Shown one piece after another: positions 36,101 through 44,940 of a DNA stretch of 64,000 nt. Positions within the stretch are counted from its first letter, which is position 1, and the number at the start of each line of letters is the position of its first letter. The notes under the pieces are model-generated. The model worked only from the letters and a program-made list of their open reading frames with translations, was not told the origin of the DNA and searched no databases. The translations under genes were made by a program, and so were the position numbers. Source of the DNA: Amphiura filiformis (Eukaryota; Echinodermata; Ophiuroidea; Amphilepidida; Amphiuridae); assembly GCF_039555335.1 (NCBI RefSeq), contig NC_092628.1, positions 68,142,292 through 68,206,291 on the forward strand, written 5' to 3'.

Positions 36101-36755
36101 TCAAAATTAGTCACCAAATTTATCAGGGGGTGTAGTACCACCTTAAGACTGGTAAAATAGCTTAAAATGTGTGCACTTACCTATATTTTTATAATCCATT
36201 AATAGCAAAGTTTCACTCAAAATGTCACTTGCGAATTTCTTACACTGACACCATAATCTTTTTATTGGATCAATTGTAATTATTTTCGCTATAATAATCA
36301 ATTTGGTTTTGGAAAATGAATGGCCCATTCTATTTTACTTCATCCACGTTATTAGTCTGAGGTAGTCTTGCAACACCACAGTTAGACTTTGAGACCCTGA
36401 ATGGGTCATGTCCCATTGGTTGGGAACCCCTTCTCATCAACATTGACTTTTGAATTCAAAATCACTGATATTTTCTCATCATTCTCATTACAGAGATGAA
36501 GTAGCAGATGAATTCCATGATGCACGTGAGCTCCCAGAGGATGGCTCCATCAAGAAATGTCCAGAATGTAGCATAGACTTCCCTCCATCATTTCCTGAAG
36601 AGGACTTTGTGATGCATATCCAGCAACATTTTGCTCGTCAGTGTCCTATGTGTCAGCTACTGATGTCAGGGGAGACAGAAGAGGACCACCAAGCCTTCGC
36701 TAATCATGTAGAGACTCATTTCACATACGAAGATGATGATCAAGAAGTAGCTTAG
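20995..36755 (+). CDS. TAX1BP1: TAX1BP1/CALCOCO-family autophagy receptor, 14 coding exons, 940 aa
   Basis: Joining 14 exons with GT-AG introns and consistent phases gives 940 codons plus stop. Residues 32-138 form a SKICH domain with DWVGIFKVGW (63-72), YYLP (105-108), GEFYQFCY (113-120) and RGASTPFQF (128-136), diagnostic of TAX1BP1, CALCOCO1 and CALCOCO2/NDP52. DMLMI (153-157) sits where vertebrate members have the LC3-interacting segment. Residues of about 160-730 are coiled coil with a Pro/Ser/Thr-poor heptad pattern, interrupted by an Ala/Ser/Thr-rich linker (about 580-620). A Pro/Gln/Ser-rich stretch (about 735-845) precedes two C-terminal ubiquitin-binding-type zinc fingers: C876-C879-H895-H899 and C904-C907-H925-H929. 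In mammals these proteins link ubiquitinated cargo to ATG8 proteins and temper NF-kB signalling; the role here is inferred. It is longer than human TAX1BP1 (789 residues). The ATG exon is preceded by an acceptor, so a 5' UTR exon exists. Confidence 0.93.
21776..21955 (+). CDS. TAX1BP1: TAX1BP1-like exon 2, SKICH core
   Basis: Acceptor TTTTTCCCAG, donor GTATGT, 180 bases, phase 1 at both ends. Encodes residues 44-104 including ITYMLTQAI, DWVGIFKVGW and the Trp/Pro-rich PIPPNWETG loop. Confidence 0.93.
22421..22548 (+). CDS. TAX1BP1: TAX1BP1-like exon 3, SKICH end
   Basis: Acceptor ATCTATTCAG, donor GTGAGT, 128 bases, ends in phase 0 with residue 146. Encodes YYLPREEDGEFYQFCY and RGASTPFQF, the most conserved end of the SKICH domain. 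Confidence 0.93.
23627..23716 (+). other. Candidate alternative terminal exon
   Basis: TCTCTCTCTGTGTCAG is a strong acceptor, and in phase 0 with exon 3 the following sequence is open for 29 codons, then TAG. If used it would give a SKICH-only isoform of about 175 residues lacking the coiled coil and zinc fingers. The translated tail has no family similarity, so this may be chance. Confidence 0.2.
24271..24489 (+). CDS. TAX1BP1: TAX1BP1-like exon 4, LIR-like segment and first coiled coil
   Basis: 219 bases, phase 0 at both ends, donor GTGTGT. The acceptor tract is unusual: four GATT tetranucleotides then GATCTTACAG, with little polypyrimidine. Encodes residues 147-219: VVDDSMDMLMI, then a Gln/Glu/Leu heptad pattern. 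Confidence 0.9.
24578..24735. mobile_element. Foldback element in an intron, arms about 65 bp
   Basis: The left arm reads AAATAAAGGGTAATGCATGA and on to ATAATGTGTCGAGGCAGTAA. The right arm is its near complement, through TTACTGCTGAGGACACATTA and ending near GCACCCTTTATTT. The centre AATAATGGGT ... ACCCATTATT pairs too. An outer pair, TTTGTATTCTATTACC (24729) and GGTAATAGAATGCAAA (25089), suggests the full element may extend to about 25115. Confidence 0.7.
25539..25778 (+). CDS. TAX1BP1: TAX1BP1-like exon 5, coiled coil
   Basis: Acceptor CTAACACAG, donor GTAAGT, 240 bases, phase 0. Encodes residues 220-299, charged heptads such as LEEVHSALVSLEHDK. Confidence 0.9.
26142..26318 (+). CDS. TAX1BP1: TAX1BP1-like exon 6, coiled coil
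   Basis: Acceptor TTGTAATTTCAG, donor GTAAGT, 177 bases, phase 0. Encodes residues 300-358 (SQFANSEKLNEEMRREV, ending LLVASADR). Confidence 0.87.
26382..26644. mobile_element. Probable small TIR element in intron 6
   Basis: The left end TATAGACCTTTTCAGG is mirrored by CTAGAAAGGTCTAATA at the right (reverse complement TATTAGACCTTTCTAG). About 260 bp, with a CACACC simple repeat inside. A TA target site is possible but not certain. Confidence 0.5.
27000..27137 (+). CDS. TAX1BP1: TAX1BP1-like exon 7, coiled coil
   Basis: Acceptor GATATCATCAG, donor GTAAGT, 138 bases, phase 0. Encodes residues 359-404 (EHLRTIKEKLKQRESQLAA). Confidence 0.9.
27397..27579 (+). CDS. TAX1BP1: TAX1BP1-like exon 8, coiled coil
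   Basis: Acceptor GTTTATTTGCAG, donor GTAGAT (weaker than its neighbours), 183 bases, phase 0. Encodes residues 405-465 (VAYTEKDAMKGQLARKEKE through IKQLVE). Confidence 0.9.
27903..28046 (+). CDS. TAX1BP1: TAX1BP1-like exon 9; its 3' end seeds the 64-bp array
   Basis: Acceptor TTTGTCTGTACAG, donor GTGAGT at 28047, 144 bases, phase 0. Encodes residues 466-513, ending DETKKRIEMHKTL. The last 36 bases of this exon (28011-28046) plus 28 intron bases are the first unit of a roughly 52-copy tandem array. Reading through the donor gives VSETMSSYY then TGA (28074-28076), so only use of this first donor keeps the frame open. Confidence 0.9.
28011..31339 (+). repeat. 64-bp tandem array, about 52 copies, exon end plus 5' splice site
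   Basis: The unit begins GAAACCAAGAAGAGAATAG, includes CACAAGACACTG, then GTGAGTGAAACAATG and TCTAGTTACTATT. The period is exactly 64 (unit starts 28011, 28075 ... 31275). The first unit spans the exon 9 / intron 9 boundary, so every copy duplicates 36 coding bases and a consensus donor. I saw only four deviant internal units: GTGAGA near 28306, GTGGGT near 29073, GAGCAG near 29560 and ACAGTG near 30489. The final unit is altered (AATAATCTAG). Such homogeneity implies recent amplification or gene conversion. Confidence 0.97.
31340..32615 (+). other. Rest of intron 9
   Basis: AT-rich intronic sequence. A patch at about 31860-32150 is less AT-rich and includes GCAAGGGAGGGCACATGCCC and later GGGTGCCACAACCGTAGCTAC, probably a dispersed-repeat fragment related to the CGTAGC-type ends. 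No exon was found here. Confidence 0.4.
32616..32805 (+). CDS. TAX1BP1: TAX1BP1-like exon 10, coiled coil
   Basis: Acceptor after TTTTTCATTGCACACCCTGAAG (tract then AG at 32614-32615), donor GTAAGA, 190 bases, phase 0 in and phase 1 out. Encodes residues 514-577 (TAVEATYVSEREDFQKEIED through RDSTTSVT). Confidence 0.85.
33534..33757 (+). CDS. TAX1BP1: TAX1BP1-like exon 11, linker and coiled coil
   Basis: Acceptor TTTTCTGCTCTAG, donor GTAGGT, 224 bases, phase 1 in and phase 0 out. Encodes an Ala/Ser/Thr/Pro-rich linker (SPGTSSDDKGTQSG, NAPTTPADGG), then LAEQLKELMQELEDRSGKV. Confidence 0.88.
34724..34849 (+). CDS. TAX1BP1: TAX1BP1-like exon 12, coiled coil
   Basis: Acceptor GTTTCTTAACAG, donor GTTGGT, 126 bases, phase 0. 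Encodes residues 652-693 (EEKEKNSSLVQERDALRDK). Confidence 0.9.
35140..35621 (+). CDS. TAX1BP1: TAX1BP1-like exon 13, last coiled coil and Pro-rich region
   Basis: Acceptor GTAATATGCAG, donor GTAAGA, 482 bases, ends in phase 2. Encodes residues 694-855: a short helix (EENDQLQQNFNKLHSDYMQ), then a Pro/Gln/Ser-rich disordered stretch with QSQSQTQSP, PTAPPMSVPPEG and YPPDIGLPEP. Confidence 0.92.
35779..36146. mobile_element. TTAA-flanked MITE in the last intron
   Basis: 368 bp counting both TTAA sites (35779-35782 and 36143-36146). Terminal inverted repeats begin GGTGGTACTACACCCC and extend through the whole arms, so the element can fold into a long hairpin; TTTTTCTCAAAAAATAAC pairs with its complement near 36085. 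TTAA target duplication is typical of piggyBac-type transposition. A relative is at about 58225-58556. Confidence 0.85.
36494..36755 (+). CDS. TAX1BP1: TAX1BP1-like exon 14, two C-terminal zinc fingers
   Basis: Acceptor TTCTCATTACAG, phase 2 in, stop TAG at 36753-36755. Finger 1 is CPECSIDFPPSF then HIQQH; finger 2 is CPMCQLLMSG then HVETH, followed by an acidic tail YEDDDQEVA. Spacing is C-x2-C-x15-H-x3-H in finger 1 and C-x2-C-x17-H-x3-H in finger 2, two longer than the vertebrate finger. The vertebrate PPxY motifs in these fingers are absent (PPSF in the first, none in the second). Confidence 0.93.
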
Positions 36756-39700
36756 ATAGGAACGAGTGAGCTAGTGGACTGATTGTATGTTTTGTTTTAT
36801 GAGAAAAGTGTCAACGGTTTAACAGTGATGCCACTTTTGTGTATTTTTTTTCCTTAGTAATTTTTTTAAAAGGTTATGATTATAACAATAGTGGCATCAC
36901 TAGGTTAATGCAGTGATGTTGACCTAGCTAGTACTATGGTGAATGAATCGAGAATGATCAAGTAACTTATTGGAAAGTGGAATTGTCGAAGAGTTAGCTG
37001 TGGAGGAGTGATGGCTACATATGCCGGGAATGCTTTCTGGCTTTATACCTTAGCAGGTTTTCTCAACTGGTCGACAGGAGGCCAAATCTTACTTGCAGGC
37101 ATGCAAAATGTTCTGTACGGCAGCAAAATTCCTTTTTTAAATATTCTAAAAGGCAGTTAAAATAAAAACATTGCTCCTTATGTTGTGATTATAATACTGT
37201 TTCCACAGAAAGAGTAAAGTAAATGTCCAGATCGTATTGACTTATTGTCCTAATATGAACATTTACACCCATACCAGTTTGCTTGGGTTTGCACTCACGC
37301 TGGCTCACAACATGTTTTTGTATACAGGCCCATGCATGATAATTGATTGAGAATACCTGCTGTTGAAAAAAGTCAGAGAACATGGAGGTTTGATATGGAT
37401 TCAGGTAGTATAGGATGGAAGTTAGTGAGATACATGAACAGGTGCAATTTTAAACTTAAAGCAAATCACACTGGTTATTTGGTTATTGTGGATGATATGG
37501 ACAGGAAAGAAGAATAAAATCATGGAGAGAATTCTGTCTTCAATATTATGTCATTCCTTCAGTGTTGCTGTTGTATTATATATAATAACTAGCATATTCA
37601 GTCATTATACCAGTATGATATCAGTGTTTATTAAACTTGGGGGCCATTTTGTCCTTTTGTTCTGTAAATAGCTTATGAAAAGAATGTAATGTAAAAAAGA
37701 TATCTTAAATTTCACTAGTTGCTGCTTCCACTGGTGCCATGTATGTTACGTTTGCCATTGGCTAAACTTCTTAACATGCTTTATGAAACTATTATTTCTG
37801 TAAGATCTTTATTCTAACCTGGGTAATTTGCAAGTATACATATATTATATAGGAGTGTATGCTAGGAAATCACTAAAAAGTTTGGGGATGAATGTGATTT
37901 TATATATCTGTGTTACCAATGTTTAAGCTTAACTTATACTTAATGTATACTGTTCATTTGAAGCAGATGAATCCATAATTACAAAGTGATGACATCATGG
38001 TAACTTGAAATACAACTTGCTGGAAGTATTGTCAGTACATTATTAGATAAAATGAACACACATTTGTTCTGGAAGGTCATATATCCAAAAGCAAGGGTAT
38101 CTAATAATTGAAACCAATTAAATTTGTCATAATATTGCTCCTACAGAGTACATAAAGGGATATGTGGTCATTTAATTTTGACACCTAAAACCTATAATCA
38201 ACTTATCAATATTTTGATATGTAAGTAGCAATTAAAAATCTGATCTTGCTACTGAATTTGACTGGGAATTATTTCTTCATTTATTAATAGAATATGAACA
38301 CCCTCAAATAATGATGTGTGCTGTTTATTCTATCGTGTATTTAGTATAAAAGTGTGGCCATTGTACACAAGCAATTCTTTTGCATATTATTCACCTGTCT
38401 TCTTCATTTGAATTGTGGAACTTTTGGAGTGAAAACCTTTGTAAAGGTCGGTTTTTATTAAGGATATCAAAATTGAAATCTATTTTGGTAGCAAAATTAC
38501 TGTATATCCTTTCAAGCTTATGCACCGGGGTTTAAATCACACTGCCATGGGTACATTATAGATTTCTTTGTAAGTAATCACAAATATTGGTAATTAAGAA
38601 CTTATTGGCATGAACCCAAATTGTTTTCTTAATTCTTAATGGTATTTCTTTTAAAATTTGTAGATAGCATATGAGCCCATGGCTAATACTTTTTTAAGTT
38701 CCTACTGATCGACCCAGGCTTTTCATTAAAAAGTTGTTTTTGTTTTAGATGACGTTTTGGTAGCACAAATATTGCAAACATGTTTTTTTTTAAGGTACTA
38801 CATGTTATTGGTTTAAAGAACAGGCTTATACTGATTCATTATTGTGTGCCAAGTTATAATGTCCTCAAATATTGAATAATTATACAAGATACATGTATGT
38901 TGAGTGCTACGTAATTCATTTTATGATTTGAGGTGGAGTTGAGATGTATAATTTTATAATAAGTATGGCTAAATAATAAGAATAAGACTCATTTGCTTTA
39001 CATAGTCAAATATAATTCTCATGTACATGTTTTATTCTGGAATGGTAACTTCAACCCTGAGTAGCAAGGGAGAACACTCATGTGTACTCATTGTTTGTCA
39101 CAGGGCGTTCAGAAACATAGTAATATATTGTGTAATTGGAGGGTATAAATATATACTGGAAATGCACCATTTATGTACACATTTATATAGGCCAAGGTAT
39201 ATTAAGGGATATCTGGACACTGAACTTGCCAAAGGTCTTATTGGCCCAACAATACATTGCTTTGATAATAAGTGCAATTCTAGTGCACGCATGCACGTCC
39301 ATATTAACCTTATTAGGTGCAAGTTGTATACAAACATGCAGCTTGTTTTAAGAATAATTTTGTTCTGATTTATTTCCAAATCAAAAATGCAAAGCAGTGT
39401 CGTTGTAAGACAACTAAGTTACACAGACAGTCTTTTTTTTCTTCTAAATAATATAAGCATAATGATGTATTAAATAACAAAAACAATATTTGTCAAAAAT
39501 TACTCCAAACCTTGTAATATTTGTATCTCTATGGGGGAATGTTGTAACTATATTAAAATGTCACAAGTAAATTATGATATTTTGAAAGAGTTTGCAATAA
39601 TGTTTGCATGTACCATAGATTGGTAGTTTAGGGGTACTAGTAAATGTTTGACTTCCACTTTATGTGAAAAGTTTGGATTTCCAGAAGTACTTTTGCCCGA

Positions 39701-40241
39701 TGTCTTTAATATTGGTAAACAAAAATGTGTTCAAATCATTTGAATTGTACACCATCTTTCCCATATTTTGAATTGGCCAATATGAGTGTGCCTCAATATG
39801 ATTCAAACATGCCTCCAAAACACAGGAAGAAATCAATCAAATGGAATTTGTTTGTATCCTATGTATTTAGATAAGATGAAAGTACTTTTGGCAAGACAAA
39901 TTGCTGTGTATGCCACTCCTAGTTTTATTTCATTTGTGTTTGATTTGGTTTAGATCATGTTATTATAGTTATTAGTCATACCTTGATGTGTGTATAGTGT
40001 GAATGACCTGATCATGATTTGACCCCCTTGGGTTTTATTTAGATACAAGCTGGTATCAAACTCAATATAGGTCAAGCATGTGAAATTCAACCAATTATAC
40101 ATGGGCCATTAGTTTATTACAATGTCCATTTATCAGTTATAACTCGACCTAGATGTTGATGACAAGCGTAAAACTGAGATTCATCAGTAATTCATAATAC
40201 ATTATATCATATTGCATTGTATTGCAAGTACTTTACATGAG
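36756..40241 (+). other. Downstream flank, probable long 3' UTR
   Basis: AT-rich, repeat-poor sequence directly after the stop codon. AATAAA occurs at 37161 and 37512 as candidate poly(A) signals. No open frame has domain content. The 3' UTR length cannot be fixed from sequence alone. Confidence 0.45.
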
Positions 40242-40850
40242 GCCATCTTAATTTAATAGTTTGTCTCAGAGCCCCCCACATGCATTAGGAATACCGCCCT
40301 CTTTTTGCATGTTATTCATGCTGGCTTGAGTAATTTTCATTTTTCCGCAATTTAATTTTTTTACCAAATTTACCACACAAAAATCTTGTGTCTGGCATCC
40401 TCAGACGTGAAAATTGCCTAAATCGGAAATCTCAATAAGATTCTTCATCTTAGCCACAGTGAAACCTTGAGAGATTAAAGGTGGTCTAAGTGACGTCATA
40501 ATCGAATTAACTACGAAAGCAATAGATGAATACATTTTTTGACTATATCGCCCTGCACTATACTCATCACCTGTGTATGTCTGCAATCATAGATTGAATA
40601 CAATACGGCTCTTTTCAAAGATCCAAATATTGCCGGTGAGAGTGATCAGCTTGATATGGTTCAATGCATAGGTACCGCGTGAACATTGTAGTGCAGGTCG
40701 ATATAGTCAAAAATTGTATTCATCTATTGCTATGGTAGCTTTACATTACTTCTACAGTGAATTCTTGTCAAAAAGCTCATCCCACAGATAAAAATACTTA
40801 GGTTTTCAACTTTGGAGGGGTTTTGAGACAAACTATTAAATTAAGATGGC
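40242..40850. mobile_element. 609-bp MITE with perfect 27-bp terminal inverted repeats
   Basis: The left end GCCATCTTAATTTAATAGTT (continuing TTGTCTCA) at 40242-40268 is exactly complemented at 40824-40850. Inner arms also pair (ATAGATGAATACATTTTTTG near 40524 against its complement near 40712). No transposase, and no clear target duplication in the flanks. Confidence 0.85.
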
Positions 40851-41053
40851 TTAATATTAAATAACATTTGTGGATTTCACATAAAGTTTAGGATGCATCA
40901 CAAGTCCAAAACTCTAACATGGGTTTTATATGTTACTGACATTGGAGTTCGAGTTACTATGGGTTTGGATTTATGGGTTAATGGATTTGGATGCATTGTA
41001 ATTATTTTTGAAATCTGTCCCATATAAGAGAGCAAAACCGTAAAAATTTGTTA

Positions 41054-41269
41054 ATAAGCATATGTGCCTATAAGTATAATACCGAGTTTCTCGGACAAGA
41101 ACACATTTATAGGGTAGTTTGACCTTTTTTTTCTTTTAATTTACAAATATCTGTACATATCTGTACAAATATATGTACAGATATTTGTAAATTTAAAAAA
41201 AAAATGAAAAAAAGTCTTAACAAACTACCCTAAAAACTCGGTATTGTACTTGTAGGCACATATGCTTAT
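41054..41269. repeat. Long foldback, 216 bp, with a perfect central stem
   Basis: The outer arms TAAGCATATGTGCCTATAAG and complement (41234-41268), the middle arms TAGGGTAGTTTG / CAAACTACCCTA and the central stem all pair. The centre, about 41138-41192, has ATTTACAAATATCTGTACAT facing its exact complement with a loop of about 8 bases. It could be a MITE or the source of a hairpin RNA. Confidence 0.8.
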
Positions 41270-41384
41270 AAACATGGCATTGCCATGTACTTGACATTAA
41301 AACATTACTCTGGTATCATTGCTCATAATATTTCATTGAGTTGACATCGGCCTCACAGCAAAGGGGCCTTAGGTGGCCTAAATC

Positions 41385-41414
41385 AAAGATACTAAATTTA
41401 TTTTTAGTATCTTT
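41385..41414. repeat. Small perfect hairpin
   Basis: AAAGATACTAAA (41385-41396) and TTTAGTATCTTT (41403-41414) are exact complements with a 6-base loop. An outer CTAAATC occurs on both sides as a direct repeat. Confidence 0.6.
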
Positions 41415-41429
41415 GCCTAAATCAAACAG

Positions 41430-42235
41430 TTCTATAGAGAAAGGAAATATGGACCAGCTGGTTGTAATGTAATGTGTTGCATATGTTTGTTATTATGCAA
41501 ATGATAATATTTTAATCAATAATGCACCATGTAGAATTGGCACTGTGATACCCAAATTTGAACATGTCATTATTTTTGTATGGTTGTTTAGAATATTACT
41601 TTCTCCTGCTAAGTCCAGATTTCTGTTACAAGAAGGGCAGGAAGTCATACCATTAATTGTCTGCCCAATACAAGAATTCTGGCCAAGATTAAAAGAACCT
41701 TGTATTATTTATTTGAAATTATTATGTCTCTATATTCTTTAAACATGTATTTCACTTATAGTAATACTCTTTTTGCTTTGGAAATGCTTATATATTTGTA
41801 TATAATATTTTAATTAAAAGTATAAATAAAATAAAATGATGTAAACATAAAAGCTAAAACAAATTGTGTCAATGGTGATGAGAAAAAATAAAATTATCAA
41901 CTATCAGTATGGATTGTAGTTACTTTGTACATTCTCTTGAAGTCATGGCAGGTGCAAAATGAATATAATGTGACTATACACATGCTATAGACATAACCTT
42001 CTTCTCAGTCGTACATTGGGATCTTTGTACATGCAAAGTAACAGATTGCTCACTTTGACCAAACTATTTTTAATGGTACTACTAAAAATGGACCAGAAGA
42101 AAAACTGTTTTAGTCACATTGCATTGGTTCAAAATTATAACAGGGACTTGGTAGGCATTGAACTGACATGAAATGTAAAAATGAGTCACTGGATTACCTA
42201 AGATATGCTATGTAATGTTCCCAAAACCATAGGTA
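41430..42235. other. Intergenic, AT-rich
   Basis: No gene or repeat structure recognised. AATAAAATAAAATGATG near 41825 is a further candidate poly(A) signal if the TAX1BP1-like transcript extends this far. Confidence 0.35.
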
Positions 42236-43445
42236 TACCAAAGTTAGTAAAAAATAAGCATTAGGTATTGTATACCAAAATAATTATCAGTAAACAATAA
42301 TAATAATAATAACAATAATAATAATAATACACATGCTTTTATATAGCGCCATTTTAGGTGATCACAGGGCATTAAAACAATAAACATGAAAAAACAAACC
42401 AAATAATAAAAAACAATTCGAAACAATGCAAGAACTATAATTGTGGAAAAGGGTGGAGGCCCTTTTTGAAGACCGGAAGTGGGCCGGTTGATCTTATGGT
42501 TTGAGGCAGAGTGTTCCACGTGGATGGTGCTGTAAAAAAAAAAAGAATGTATTGTCTGGCAGATTTGAGAGTTCTGCTGTTTATCTTTGGTACATCAAGA
42601 CGAGCATTATGTATTGAATACCAACATTAGTAAGAATTGGGTATTGGATGCCCATTTTTAGAGCTTTAGTAAGAATTAGGTGTTATACACTACAGTTAGT
42701 AAGTGATACAACTTTAATCATTAGATATTGGATATCAAATTTAGTAACCATTAGGTATTAGATGCCGAAGGTAGTTAACAGTAGATATTGGATACCACGG
42801 TTAGTAAGCAGTAGATATTGGACATACCAAAGTTTTATTGGGTATTGGGTGCTCAAGTTAATAAGCATTAGATATGGGATATCACATTAATAAGCATTAG
42901 GTATTGGATACCGAAGTAAGTAAGCATTAAATATTGGATACCAAAGTTAGTAAACATTAGGCATTGTGTGCCCAAGTTAGTAAGTTATAGGTATTGGTTT
43001 CATAAGTTAGTAGCCACTATTTATTGAGTGTCCAAGTTTAAGTATTATGTGCACAGGTTAGTAAGCATTAGATATTAGGTGCCTAAGTTATTAGACATTA
43101 GGTATTGGAAGCCCAAGTTAGTAAGCTTTATATATTGGATACCAAGTTAAGTATTCTATATTGGATACCAAAGTTAGTAAGCATTAGGTATTGTATGCCC
43201 AAGTTAGTAAGCATTAGTATTGTATGCCCGAGTTAGGAAGCATTAGCTATCGGATACCAAAGTTAGTAAGCATTTTATATTGGATACCAAAATTAGTGAG
43301 TATTAGGTATTGGTGCCCAAGTTTGTAAGTGTTAGGTATTGAATTCTCAAGTTAGTAACCACTAGGTATTGGGTACCCAAGTTAGTAAGCAATAGGAATT
43401 GGATACCAATTAAAGCATTATATTGGATACCACAGTAGTAAGCAT

Positions 43446-44590
43446 TACTCCCCATTCCAGAAAAATACAGCACTAAGTTTATATATCAATCACTCTTTAT
43501 TCATTAAAAAAACACAAAGAATGGAAACATGAAACCCAGGACAGGGTTTGGGAAGACCCAAACCCATGCAGGGTAGACATCAAAAACAGCACAAATAACA
43601 ATTAAATATATAAAACACATTTCACCAAAAAGGAAGGTTAATAGAAAACATGAAAGCCTGGGAATGGGAAGGATGATGCAGAAGAAAGTAAATACCTCCA
43701 GAGGATGAGCTCAGCATTTTATGTAGGAACAATTCTCCCAAACAGCATTATGCCGCGCATTCAAGATGGTATAGCTTGAGAGGAGGGCGAGCTGGCTGAG
43801 CTCCTTCTTCAGAGGTTTGACTTTCTTCGTGCTGGCCTGTAAAATTGATTTCAGACGATGTTCGTTTTCGTGAGGTATGAGGCCACGACTGCCTACTTCG
43901 ATGCAAAACAGTTGACATTTATAACCTTTATCATGCAGATCGTGGATGAGATGGGAATATTTGGTTTCTTTCCGGTCGTGGGCTTTTTCAATATTTGTTT
44001 CAAAGGGGACAGTGAGCTCAATGATTTGTATGGAGATGCCGTCATCATGAAGGACTACAATGTCTGGTTTTAAATTAGTGATCATGATGTTAGGGGGAAT
44101 AGAACCCCCACCAGTAGAGAACCCGTCGATGTCAGCAAAAATTGTGGCCAAAGGAAACTTAGATTTGAGAGTGTTAACTAAATGAAGTAAAATTGTATTG
44201 TGACGCCAAGTTAGGCGGCCCTGTTCAAGAGACACGGGGCAGAAATTTAACGCATGAAGAAAAGTTTCTTTGTTCCCACAGAGTTTGCAATTAGCATTAG
44301 TCCTTTTACCCCAAGTACGCAGGTTACTTAAAGTTGGCAAAAAGTCGATGGAGGCACGAACGGCAAAACTTAACACCCCTCTCGGAAGGCTGTATATTAG
44401 CGATCTCCAGGTAAGGTCGAACGACTGGAGATGCATTAACTTCAGAAGATTTCCCTGCTGAAGGAGAGGGCGGATGTAATCTTGGCAAAAAGTCACGCGA
44501 TCATCGTATTAAAAAAATTAAAAGATTAAAAAGATTTAAAAATATTATCAACTTATGCCAAATGAAATACAGCTGGCAATAAAAGTTAAA
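43446..44590 (-). mobile_element. 5'-truncated RLE-type (R2/Hero-like) non-LTR retroelement
   Basis: Insertion into the 30-bp minisatellite. On the minus strand it carries the C-terminal coding region (44496-43711), then about 260 bases of 3' UTR with AATAAA at about 43499-43494. Sequence upstream of the ORF is broken by an in-frame stop near 44508, which marks the 5' truncation. No clear target duplication. Confidence 0.75.
43711..44496 (-). pseudogene. Retroelement C-terminus: CCHC knuckle and restriction-like endonuclease
   Basis: 261-residue open frame. CKLCGNKETFLHALNFC (residues 70-86) is a C-x2-C-x7-H-x4-C knuckle, followed by WRHNTIL. KPDIVV (143-148) then E160 in IIELTVPFE gives the PD ... 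E pattern of the PD-(D/E)xK restriction-like endonuclease that ends R2, R4, NeSL and Hero retroelements. The N-terminal part (LTWRSLIYSLPRGVLSFAV, LPTLSNLRTWGKR) fits the linker after reverse transcriptase. RT itself is missing. The frame is intact over the preserved part, so the insertion is fairly young. Assignment to R2 or Hero rather than another RLE clade is uncertain. It was probably inserted by target-primed reverse transcription. Confidence 0.85.
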
Positions 44591-44669
44591 GTTTACTATT
44601 AGGCATTAGGTATTGGGTGCCCAAGTTTGTAAGTATTAGGTGTTGGATGCCAAAGTTAGCCCAGTGGGC

Positions 44670-44940
44670 ACAGGTTAGGATTTCGACGTTGTATCAACGT
44701 TGATACAACGTCGAAATATAACCTAACCTGATTTCAACCCGATTTCAACCTAGAGATTGGTTGAAATCAGGTTGAAATTTCAACGTCGATACAACGTTGA
44801 AATTTCAACCTGATTTCAACCATGTTTCAACAAACTTTCAATGCAAAAATTAAGGAGGTTGAAATCAGGTTGAAACTTCAACGTTGATACAACGTTGAAA
44901 TTTCAACCTGATTTCAACCAATGTTTCAATGCACAACTTA
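44670..44940. repeat. Tandem palindromic repeats (GTTGAAAT / ATTTCAAC)
   Basis: Two units of about 62 bp (about 44757-44822 and 44859-44921), each nearly a perfect palindrome. Each arm is GGTTGAAATCAGGTTGAAA and the centre is CAACGTTGATACAACGTTG. A shorter related block starts at 44680. Confidence 0.85.

Larger units (their letters stand above)
42236..44665 (+). repeat. 30-bp minisatellite interrupted by two insertions
   Basis: Degenerate units near GTAAGCATTAGGTATTGGAT followed by ACCAAAGTTA, period about 28-31 bases. Blocks lie at about 42236-42290, 42605-43445 and 44595-44665. The first gap holds an (AAT)n tract and an AT-rich sequence with TTTATATAGCGCC and GGCAGAGTGTTCCACGTGG, resembling a SINE or LINE end. 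The second gap holds the RLE-type retroelement. Confidence 0.8.

Noticed and set aside
42244..42519. 91-residue minus-strand open frame
   Set aside because: It spans an (AAT)n tract giving poly-Leu and an inserted SINE-like sequence; no domain.
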